Positions 55,827-64,000 of a stretch of 64,000 nucleotides of DNA are shown one piece after another. The notes under the pieces are model-generated. The model worked only from the letters and a program-made list of their open reading frames with translations, did not search any database and had not been told where the DNA came from. The translations under genes and the position numbers were made by a program. Source of the DNA: Chenopodium formosanum (lineage: Eukaryota > Streptophyta > Magnoliopsida > Caryophyllales > Amaranthaceae); the NCBI GenBank assembly GCA_024500155.1, contig CM044868.1, positions 44,924,165-44,988,164 on the forward strand. Reading direction: 5' to 3'. Numbering within the stretch: the stretch's first letter is position 1; every line of letters begins with the position of its first letter.

Positions 55827-58557
55827 CTCGTTTATTTTTAAAATCATAATATTTTCAAGGTGTTTTTATGGCTTAATTTTTCTGGTTTTAAGTTGCTAAT
55901 TAGATTAGTAACTCGTTTTTCCAATTTTTACCTCGTATTAGAGCTGTCTTCAGCTCCCGAACCCAGATTTCGACCCAAAAATAGTGAATTTTGGGTGGAA
56001 AAGGCGTTCTGGAAATGGTTTTACCCTTTCAGGACTCTGTTTTTAGCCAAAAAAACGACCAAAAATGCATTTTTCGAGGGATTTTTCGTTTTGACGAAAA
56101 ATTTTAAGTCTTTCTAACCTTGAAAATTGATTGCATATTTATAGTGGTTATGAATTTGGTTCTTTCCTTTATTTATATGCAATTTTAGACCACTTTAAGC
56201 ATGATTACTTGGTAGTAATTGGTGTTTGAAAGTTTGGTTTTATTTTTTCACATAATTGCAAATTAATTGCATTAAGTGTGAAACTGTTGTTCTTTGTTGC
56301 TTCCAAGTATTAAAGATTCAATCTTTATTTATGATAAGTGATTGAAACTTTGAGTTACTGAATTCCATGAATTTTGGTTAAACTTTGTTGATATAATCAT
56401 TTTTTAGTTGATTGGAATCATAAGGTTTAAAACTTGTGATTGAAATTGGTTTATCTTCATATTGGAAGATATAATTTTTTCATGGAGTCACAAGTATTAA
56501 AGTTGGAGTCTTTATTGAACTTATGTTCATTTTTCCAACTCCCTTTTATTTTGTCAAAATCTCAAGATTAATTTAAAGTGATTAAATTAATAGTGAGAAT
56601 TGCCCTAATCTATTTTATTACACCAAGTTAAACCAATTTTATTAAAGAATGGTTCTTGGAAATAAATTTGGTTAATTGCATTTGGATGAATTATTTAAGT
56701 TGGACTTGTTATTATTCATTTTTCCTCAAAATTGATTCTAAAATTAATTTAGAATTGATTTATAATGTCACACACAAAAATCAATAATTTTCAAAGCATT
56801 AGCATGCAACACGAGGCCTAAGAGCCCCGAGCTAGCTCTCGGCCAGCTGGGCTGCTAACGCAACCCATATGTGGCTGCCGAGGCTGCTGGGCACTTCGTT
56901 CTTAGGTGCTTGGTGCTGTGCGTGTGTGTGTACCAGGAAGGGCGTGAGCTGCTGCTCGCTGCCAGCAGCATAGCGCGCCAGCCAGCAGCAAGAAGCAGCA
57001 TGGCGCAGCAGCAGCATAATGTTGTGCGTGCTGCTACGCTTGGCTGGGCTGGGCGTAGCGCATGCGAGCACAAGCAGCCCACATGCATGCTTGGTGTTGC
57101 GGGGGTGCGCATTGGCATACTACGTGCTTGTTGTACGGTACGTACAATCCCATAATTGGCACAATAACCCCGGGTTATTAAGGCGATGCTATTTTAAAGT
57201 TAATTTTAGCGTTGCTTAATATGTAAGTAAAGATAATTTTTGGACTCCAAGTCTTAGTGCTAGGCACTTAGACATTTTGGAATACGTATTTTGCTTAAAT
57301 TGTCGTTTTAATTATTTTAACTATTTTAATTATTTTGTTTATTTAATTAAATTATTTTGGAGGCTAGGCCTCGGGTTTTGAGCGACATTTGCAAAAATTA
57401 ATTTTGGCAAATATTTGGGTTCACTGACTTAATTAATTGGATTAGTTAAGTTGGATGCGGAATTTAGTGGGAGCGTCTCTTAGTTATTACCATAACCGGT
57501 TAAAACAACTTTGACTAGTTTAATTAGGCGTGTTAATTGGATTAACCACCTAGATTAGTTACTAGTTCTCGCGCGTTTTATGCATTGTTACTTGTTTATC
57601 GTTGTAAAATGCATGAGTCATTCACAGATAGTGAATGGATGAATGGAATGTAAATTCTCTCACAGGTTTTATGAAATGGCAACTAGTGGGGCCCGATTAG
57701 GATAGAAAATATGGACTGTGATCCGTGATGTATTTTTGTAAATCTAAATATGGTCTGCGAACCGTTGAGTATTTTTGTACCTTAATATTTAGATTAGTCC
57801 TAATCGTAGATACTAGCAATTGTAATATTTTGGTCAAGTCTTGAAGACGGGGTTCTTAGAAGACAAAGCCATGAAGTTGCAAATGAAGACCTTTTGAAGA
57901 CTTGAAGATCTCAAGGGGTCATGCTAGTTGCCAAATGCATCTCTATTTATGTTTTCGATATATATTTATGTTTATATATATATGAATTATATGTTAGATG
58001 CATGTTTAGGATTTCGAATGTTGAGATGATTAATTAAGTTCACTTAAATCAACCAACATAGAAACCCTAGGTCCCTAAAATATTGAGTAAAACTTGCCAT
58101 TCCAAAACACACTTACCAACCGAACGAGGGTAGTGGTGGGCTACGCCAAAGCGAGGCATCACTACTTCTCCAAGGAACGTAAGGCATACCGGGTATGCAA
58201 GGTGGTTTTGGTTATACTCAACGATATGAGTGATGGAGTCCTAACATGTCGTGGCAAAGTGAATAAATTGTTTAGAGAGCATTGGATGCGACGATTTATT
58301 CAACCAAGAGTGGCTTGGAGCCATTAGCAAAGCGTTGCTTACCTTAGGAGATTAAGTGTTAAGACAAGCCAAAGCATGCTTAACCACTCTTTGTTTCTTT
58401 GGATCTTGGAATCGACTTATTCTCACCTAAAATGGGGACAATCTTTAATGTGTGAATAAGACGTTTTAAATAAGTTTGATTAAAATGCATGAATTCAATC
58501 TTATTTAAGTATAATGAATGGTTTTTTTTTATTTCAAATTCTTTCAATTGTAGAATC
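55827..58557 (+). other. Long Copia leader
   Basis: No supportable ORF. 56815-57130 is a GC-rich CAGCAG/GCTGCT block resembling the 3' half of the LTR's GC-rich part; the rest is AT-rich. Confidence 0.5.
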
Positions 58558-59451
58558 ATGTCTTCAACTAATGTCAACGACCTTATGCTCCCGGAATTGC
58601 CCGAAAAGTTGCCAATTTCTCTGAACTTGGTAAACTTTAAGGAATGGGAAGAGGAACTCCGAAAGACCCTCCGAAATTGCTACCTAGAGCACATTCTGGA
58701 CACTCAAATCCCGAGTTTCTACTCAAAGGGGATTATGAGTGATGAGGCACATGAGGTATGGAGTGTGGATTGTAAAAGAGTTTCCAGACTCATGGCAAAC
58801 TCCATCCCGGTACAATGGAAGGGGAAGTTCTCCAACTATTTTCTGGACATGATGCTCAAAGCTCTAGAAGATGTAGTCAATTTGAGAGTCACCAAAAGTA
58901 CCAGAGGCAACTATGATGGACTTGTGGAAGATGTGACTAGGTCACTCTCGAACATGAGGATCAAGCCACCGCAAGATGGGTGTCTCACGAAAGAGAGACA
59001 AGAAGTATGGGCTAAGGTCTATAATGCAAGACTTAAACCCGGGATGCCACTTCAAGCTCATGTGCTCAACATGACAAGGCTATTTACCCATCTGGAGCTA
59101 ATTGGCAAACCAGTGGACGATGAGCAAGCGGCTCTCATGCTACTAAGCTTACTCCATTCGGGGTATGTTGCATTAAAGATGCGACTTACGGCCAAGCGGA
59201 ACAAATTGTCCTTGATGGAAGTTGTTCAAGAGCTCCAGAAAACCTATTCTTGCAAGAAGGCTAAGGTTGTTCTGAGACCAAAGAAGAAGGAGTTCAAGAA
59301 CAAAGCTAAGATGCGCTGCTTCTATTGTAATAGACCCGGACACTACAAAAGAGAATGTAGCATATATCTAGAAGATGAGGCGAAAAGAAAAGTAACCTCA
59401 ATCTCAGGTATCATCTTTATTCTTGAACATAAGCCAATTATAAGGTATTAG
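58558..59451 (+). CDS. Copia gag
   Basis: This is the capsid/nucleocapsid protein that packages element RNA. I chose ATG 58558 (MSSTNVNDLMLPELPEKLPI) over the in-frame ATG at 58489 because the upstream 23 codons are hydrophobic and unlike gag. The product is 297 residues. The gag core includes FKEWEEELRKTLRNCYLEHI, then LHSGYVALKMRLTAKRNKLS, and a CCHC zinc knuckle CFYCNRPGHYKREC near residue 258. After the knuckle the frame runs only about 25 codons to a stop at 59449-59451, where the protease should begin. The end is therefore probably truncated. Confidence 0.85.
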   Translation: MSSTNVNDLMLPELPEKLPISLNLVNFKEWEEELRKTLRNCYLEHILDTQIPSFYSKGIMSDEAHEVWSVDCKRVSRLMANSIPVQWKGKFSNYFLDMMLKALEDVVNLRVTKSTRGNYDGLVEDVTRSLSNMRIKPPQDGCLTKERQEVWAKVYNARLKPGMPLQAHVLNMTRLFTHLELIGKPVDDEQAALMLLSLLHSGYVALKMRLTAKRNKLSLMEVVQELQKTYSCKKAKVVLRPKKKEFKNKAKMRCFYCNRPGHYKRECSIYLEDEAKRKVTSISGIIFILEHKPIIRY

Positions 59452-59772
59452 ATACCGGAAAAAAATTGGCTCACTATATGCTCCTATTTCAGGAACAAAG
59501 TGAGCGGTGCTTTTCAAGTGGATATGAGTACACAAGTGGAAGAAGAATATAATCTTTCAAAGAAAGCTTGTAATCTCATATTTTGTCTAGATTTAAAACT
59601 TGTTTAGTTTTATCTACCATATTTTGATCTTGTGGCGTTGGACGTCATTTCGAACTTGATCACAAGACATATCATCTTGTTTATATTTATGGAATGACAT
59701 GTTTGTGTCTTTGGACAAATTGTTTATAATGATACCAAAAGAGCTAAGATCATAGAGTCAAATCAGACTTAC
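59452..59772 (+). other. Gap between gag and integrase; no protease seen
   Basis: The 320 bp have stops in all plus frames. Traces of the pre-integrase region appear only near the right end. I find no D(T/S)G protease motif on the plus strand, and the space is too short for a complete Copia protease and linker, so several hundred bases appear to be lost. Confidence 0.65.
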
Positions 59773-61668
59773 TTGTGGCATTGTCGTCTTGGCCACATCA
59801 ACATCAAACGCATCAAGAAACTTCTACAAGAAGGTGTTCTTGACTCTTTCGATTTAGAATCGTTTGAGAATTGTGAGGGATGTCTATTCGGCAAGATGAT
59901 TAAACATCCATTCTCCAAGTTGGGAGAAAGGGCAAGTGACTTATTGGGTCTTATACATACCGATGTATGTGGACCAATGAGCTCAACCACAAGAAATGGA
60001 CATCGATATTTCATCACTTTCACAGACAACTATAGTAGATATGGCTATGTTTACCTCATGTCGCATAAATCTGAATCATTTGAAAAGTTTAAAGAATTTC
60101 AGAGTGAAGTTGAAAATCAGCTTGGCAAGAAAATCAAAGCCCTTCGATCGGATCGAGGTGGTGAATACTTGAGCCAAGAATTCGATGACCATCTGAAAGA
60201 AAAGGGTATACTTTCAGAATTGACACCTCCAGGAACTTCACAATGGAACGGAGTATCCGAAAGGAGAAATCGAACCTTGTTAGACATGGTACGATCAACA
60301 ATGGGTCTTAGTGATCTTCCTATCTCTTTCTGGGGACACGCACTTCTAACTGCGGCACTAACACTGAACCGTGCTCCATCAAAAGCTGTAGAAAAGACTC
60401 CATATGAATTATGGACGAAGAAATCTCCTAGATTATCTTTTCTAAAGATATGGGGATGCGAAGCATATGTCAAGAAATTGATTTCTGACAAACTTCAGCC
60501 CAAATCTGACAAGGTTTACTTTGTGGGCTACCCAAAAGAAACCAAAGGGTATTACTTCTACAACAAATCGGAGAACAAAGTGCTTGTTGCTCGCGATGGT
60601 GTCTTTTTGGAGAAGGAGCACCTTTCCAAAATGACAAGTTGGAGGAAAATCGAACTCGACGAAGTTCGTGAGGATGAGCAACAAAATCATAATGACAGTC
60701 AAAGTGCTCAAACAGCATCTGTTGACGCAGGTCAAAATGATCAAAATGTGCAAAGTCGAACCGACAATGCAAATGCTCAATCCATTACCCTACATAGGTC
60801 TCAGAGGTCGAGATCTCAACCTGATAGATATCTTGGTTTAGTATTAACCGAGAATCAGGACATCCTAATTATGGATGGAGATGAACCAGCAACCTACAAG
60901 CAAGCGATGGCAAGCACCGACTCTGCTAAATGGCAAGAGGCCATGAGATCTGAAATGGATTCCATGTTTGAAAATCAAGTCTGGGACTTGGTTGACTTAC
61001 CCGAAGGTTATACACCTATCGGATGTAAGTGGATTTTCAAGATGAAAACCGACAAAGATGGAAATGTATTCATTTACAAAGCTAGATTGGTGGCAAAAGG
61101 TTACATACAAGTTCATGGTATTGATTACGATGAAACCTTTTCACCAGTCGCAATGCTTAAATCCATTCGGATCCTCCTAGCGATTGCTGCATATTACAAT
61201 TATGAAATATGGCAGATGGACGTCATAACCGCCTTCCTTAATGTTTATTTGGAAGAAACTGTGTATATGACACAGCCTGAAGGTTTTGTCGACCAAAACA
61301 ATGCTAGGAAAGTTTGTAAGCTTAAGAAGTCCATTTATGGACTAAAGCAAGCAAGCAGAAGTTGGAATCTGCGATTCGATGAAGCCATCAGTAAGTTTGA
61401 TTTTATCGAGAATCCAGATGAATCTTGTGTTTACAAAAAGGTTAGTGGGAGTGACATCGCCTTCCTAGTCTTATATGTCGATGACATATTGCTCATTGGA
61501 AACAGCATTCCGTTTTTAGAGTCTGTAAAGGCCTGGCTCGGAAAGTGCTTCTCAATGAAAGACTTGGGAGAGGCTCAGTACATACTAGGCATCAAGATCT
61601 ATAGGGATAGATCGAAATGGATGATTGGATTGAGTCAGAGTACTTATATTGATAAGGTACTTGCTTGA
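59773..61668 (+). CDS. Copia integrase and reverse transcriptase (ends at premature TGA)
   Basis: 631 codons from ATG 59773, which is an internal position of the original polyprotein. The zinc region has HCRLGHINIKRI and CEGCLFGK (residues 3-45). The integrase core has D in IHTDVCGPM (~63), D in LRSDRGGEYL (~125) and E in NGVSERRNRTLL (~162). A Gln/Asn/Asp-rich linker follows (about 300-350). RT starts near 400 (EVWDLV-like NQVWDLVDLPEGYTPIGCKW) with KARLVAKGYIQVHGIDYDET, LKKSIYGLKQASRSW and active site YVDD near 568. TGA at 61666-61668 stops it in the RT-RNase H connection; the next ORF continues in the same frame. Confidence 0.9.
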   Translation: MWHCRLGHINIKRIKKLLQEGVLDSFDLESFENCEGCLFGKMIKHPFSKLGERASDLLGLIHTDVCGPMSSTTRNGHRYFITFTDNYSRYGYVYLMSHKSESFEKFKEFQSEVENQLGKKIKALRSDRGGEYLSQEFDDHLKEKGILSELTPPGTSQWNGVSERRNRTLLDMVRSTMGLSDLPISFWGHALLTAALTLNRAPSKAVEKTPYELWTKKSPRLSFLKIWGCEAYVKKLISDKLQPKSDKVYFVGYPKETKGYYFYNKSENKVLVARDGVFLEKEHLSKMTSWRKIELDEVREDEQQNHNDSQSAQTASVDAGQNDQNVQSRTDNANAQSITLHRSQRSRSQPDRYLGLVLTENQDILIMDGDEPATYKQAMASTDSAKWQEAMRSEMDSMFENQVWDLVDLPEGYTPIGCKWIFKMKTDKDGNVFIYKARLVAKGYIQVHGIDYDETFSPVAMLKSIRILLAIAAYYNYEIWQMDVITAFLNVYLEETVYMTQPEGFVDQNNARKVCKLKKSIYGLKQASRSWNLRFDEAISKFDFIENPDESCVYKKVSGSDIAFLVLYVDDILLIGNSIPFLESVKAWLGKCFSMKDLGEAQYILGIKIYRDRSKWMIGLSQSTYIDKVLA

Positions 61669-62463
61669 TTTGGCATGGAGGAGGCCAAGAGAGGTCACCT
61701 GCCAATGTCACATGGCATAACCCTAAGCAAGAAGCAGTGTCCACAGACACTTGATGAGCGGGTAAGAATGAATCAGATTCCATATGCTTCGCTTATTGGA
61801 TCGATCATATATGTCATGATATGTACTAGGCCAGATGTATCGTATGCCTTGAGTGCTACGAGCCGTTACCAATCAGACCCAGGAGAGGCGCATTGGACTG
61901 CGGCCAAAAATATCCTTAAGTACCTGAAAAGGAACAAGGATAAATTCCTGGTGTATGGTGGTGCAGAGGATTTAGTTGTGGAAGGTTATACCGACTCAAG
62001 CTTCCAGACAGACAGAGACGATTTCAAATCGCAATCTGGATATGTGTTCTGTCTAAATGGAGGGGCGTTTAGTTGGAAGAGCGCAAAGCAGAGTACAACT
62101 GTAGATTCAACAACTGAAGCCGAATACTTAGCAGCTGCTGAAGCAGCTAAGGAGGCTGTTTGGATTCGAAAGTTCGTTGGTGAACTTGATGTTGTACCCT
62201 CTATAAAGGGTCCAATAGCCCTCTATTGTGACAACAATGGAGCTATTGCTCAGGCCAGAGAGCCTAGGGAACATCAGAAGGTCAAACATGTCAAGCGGCG
62301 ATTTCACATGATTCGAGAATGGAAATCAGAGGGTGAAATCAGAATTTGCAAAGTTGGAACGGATGACAATGTAGCCGATCCACTTACTAAACTTTTGCCT
62401 CAAGTGAAGCACAACAAGCACGTTGAGGCAATGGGAATCAAGCATGTAGGAGACTGGCTTTGA
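61669..62463 (+). CDS. Copia RNase H, C-terminal part of broken pol
   Basis: It is in the same frame as the upstream ORF, after the TGA; the first ATG is at 61675. It begins with the RT tail (RMNQIPYASLIGSIIYVMIC, then TRPDVSYALSATSRYQSDPG). RNase H has EGYTDSSFQTD, DSTTEAEYLAAAEAAKEAVW and YCDNNGAIA. It ends DDNVADPLTKLLPQ and GIKHVGDWL with a normal stop at 62461-62463. Length and ending match a complete Copia pol C-terminus. Confidence 0.9.
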   Translation, partial: FGMEEAKRGHLPMSHGITLSKKQCPQTLDERVRMNQIPYASLIGSIIYVMICTRPDVSYALSATSRYQSDPGEAHWTAAKNILKYLKRNKDKFLVYGGAEDLVVEGYTDSSFQTDRDDFKSQSGYVFCLNGGAFSWKSAKQSTTVDSTTEAEYLAAAEAAKEAVWIRKFVGELDVVPSIKGPIALYCDNNGAIAQAREPREHQKVKHVKRRFHMIREWKSEGEIRICKVGTDDNVADPLTKLLPQVKHNKHVEAMGIKHVGDWL

Positions 62464-63334
62464 TTTCCTTGTTTAATGTTTTAGTTAATTTTGAGAAAAA
62501 TTAATGTAAGACGCTAAGGAAAACCATTCAAGTTTGGAGTAATATAAAATTTCATGCAATATTTTATTACTCCATTATGCTATTTTATTGTGGTTTAGGA
62601 TTAAATAATGAGTCCAATCGATTCTGAGAATATTCAAAATAGGGTATCAAGACCACTCTTGGTAAGGAAACACCTATTAAGTGAACATTGAATATTATAA
62701 TCGAAAATTATCCCTAATCAAGGTCATTTAAACGATGGACAATTAATGACCGATTGAGATTAGTGTGTAGTTTGATTTATAGCACCGTTTCATGTGCTAA
62801 AAGGACATGATTGTCATAAATCATTTGCACAGGTATTGGTTTAGAACCATACTGGATTGACCTATGAGAATACTTTAAGAAATTAAAAAATTTGTCATAA
62901 GTATACTTCTCATTATGGCTATCGGAACCTATTTCCTCGACCATGAGTATTGTGAGTTCTCTTGTTTGAGTACTATTTCACTTTGATGTTGTCAAACGTC
63001 TGCCGTAATAGGGGATTATAACGGCAACACTCGGGCGACTAGGTCCTCTCAGTAAGAGGAGCTACATTACAAGACTGGGAATTTCCCCCTACTAAAATAG
63101 GGAAGATATCTTTGTTGTATACAAGGCCTCTCATAGAGCGAGACTGTAAAATGCATGGCCGTGCTCGGATGGATTTTAGAAATCATCTGTTTATTGACAA
63201 TCGGACTCGGAATCGGGAAACACTTCTGGACATAATAAGGATGACAAAATAAATCTTACCTTATAGTTTATGAAGAGACATTAAGCGACATAGGAAAAAG
63301 GCTGTACACAAAATGCGTACTTGTCCGGAAGGAC
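62464..63334 (+). other. Copia 3' non-coding region
   Basis: No ORF of note. It leads to the polypurine tract at 63335. No envelope-like gene is present. Confidence 0.6.
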
Positions 63335-63345
63335 AAGTGGGAGAT
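63335..63345 (+). other. Polypurine tract of the Copia element
   Basis: AAGTGGGAGAT directly precedes the 3' LTR start TGAAAGGAATGG. Confidence 0.8.
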
Positions 63346-64000
63346 TGAAAGGAATGGTGTCCTTCAAACAAGTGTACTATTCCGTTAGTGGGTTCAGAAT
63401 TATTAGAAAGCTAATATATTCAGTGAGGTCAAGTAATCGGAATGCCTGGGTGGAGGCCGCTTCCGATCAGTAATATTAATGAATAATTAATATTACAGAT
63501 TAATCTTGACTGAACCCTTCGGGTCACACCCAAGCATTCAACAAACCGAAACGACGAATTAATTCGGAAGGAATTAATGAGTCGACCGAGTAATATTTTT
63601 TAGACGTCGGAAATTCGAGCTTAGAGCGTCGAAACCGAGCGTCGGAAGTCGAGTCAAAAATAGTGAAAGACGAGACGAGAAATAGTAATAAATCAACAAA
63701 AGACCAAAATACCCCTAGCATTGGAATGCCCAAGCAAATCGAGTGCTAAGGGCGTATGGCCTAGCATGGAGGCTAGCATGCGCACCAAGCCGAGCCTAGG
63801 CTGGCTGGTGCGTGCTAGCGCACCCATGCTAGCATCGCAAGGCTAGGCGCTGCCTAGTGCGTGCTAGCATGCTAGGCGCAGCCTTGTGCGCGCAATGGCT
63901 AGCAAGCCATGCCGCAACAAGATGTAGCAGCTAGCACGCTAGACGCGCCAGCTCGCCACAGCTAGTAGCAGCATGGCTAGGCCATTGCTTGCTGCCTAGC
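63346..64000 (+). repeat. 3' LTR of the Copia element, truncated by the window end
   Basis: The 655 visible bases align with 54383 onward with few changes, including a 4-bp CTGG/GGCT gain near 63803 (GGCTGGCTGG against GGCTGG). Six GCTAGC words remain between 63760 and 63970. Confidence 0.88.

Larger units (their letters stand above)
54383..64000 (+). mobile_element. Ty1/Copia LTR retrotransposon, runs off the right end
   Basis: The 5' LTR is 54383-55809 and the 3' LTR starts at 63346 and is cut by the window end. Order of domains is gag, integrase, RT, RNase H, which defines Copia. The leader is unusually long (2.75 kb). The protease region is missing and an in-frame TGA breaks pol at 61666-61668. 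The left flank is TGATC; the right TSD is outside the window. Confidence 0.92.

Noticed and set aside
56832..57155. Ala/Cys/Ser-rich ORFs in the Copia leader on both strands
   Set aside because: They result from the CAGCAG/GCTGCT-rich block and are open in several frames at once.
54383..64000. Copia element as a SIRE-type with envelope gene
   Set aside because: The region between RNase H and the 3' LTR (62464-63334) has no ORF, so there is no envelope-like gene.

Overview
The window looks like intergenic DNA from a flowering plant, probably a eudicot. No intact ordinary host gene was found. Almost every stretch belongs to an LTR retrotransposon (Ty3/Gypsy Tat, Athila, a non-autonomous relative, Ty1/Copia) or to a DNA transposon (hAT-like, Mutator-like). 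The elements are inserted into one another, and for four of them I can read matching target-site duplications (TSDs) on both sides.

Left block (1-26.3 kb). A decayed minus-strand gene (543-846 plus 22741-25780, resembling the 'putative gypsy type transposon' family) is split by a lone LTR (847-22740). That LTR is split by an hAT-like element (2129-21670, 8-bp TSD AAATCACC). The hAT element is split by an 18.6 kb Tat-lineage Gypsy element (2760-21403, 5-bp TSD ACTAT). The Tat element has a plus-strand gag-pol broken by one TGA. It also has two spliced antisense genes between pol and the 3' LTR. The first is a two-exon DUF7745/plant-mobile-domain-like gene (12861-14449). The second is a six-exon plant mobile domain (PMD) gene (15357-17769).

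Middle block (26.3-51.1 kb). A decayed minus-strand RPA1-like gene (26820-28569 and 50275-50410) is split by a minus-strand Athila element (28570-50269, TSD ATCAT). The Athila integrase gene is split by a 9.2 kb non-autonomous LTR element (34868-44095, TSD ATACA) of the same LTR family as the lone LTR on the left.

Right block (51.1-64 kb). An old, diverged Tat LTR and leader (about 51060-53762) carries a Mutator-like non-autonomous element (51226-52485, 9-bp TSD TTTAATTTA). A 67-bp LTR scrap and a decayed gag fragment follow. The block ends with a plus-strand Copia element (54383 to beyond the window) that keeps gag, integrase, RT and RNase H but shows no protease region.

The most interesting pattern is a family-specific palindromic word in the non-coding control regions. 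The Tat element has about 30 exact copies of CCGTGWCACGG in its LTRs, leader, antisense-gene promoter regions and one antisense intron. I found none in its 6.6 kb of gag-pol or in the antisense exons. The Athila element shows the same layout with a different word (GCCCGATCGGGC), in its LTRs and just upstream of its third ORF. The Copia LTR has a GCTAGC-rich block. One reading is that element-encoded accessory proteins, such as the antisense PMD products, recognise these words, as anti-silencing factors of other plant transposons do. That reading is inference.
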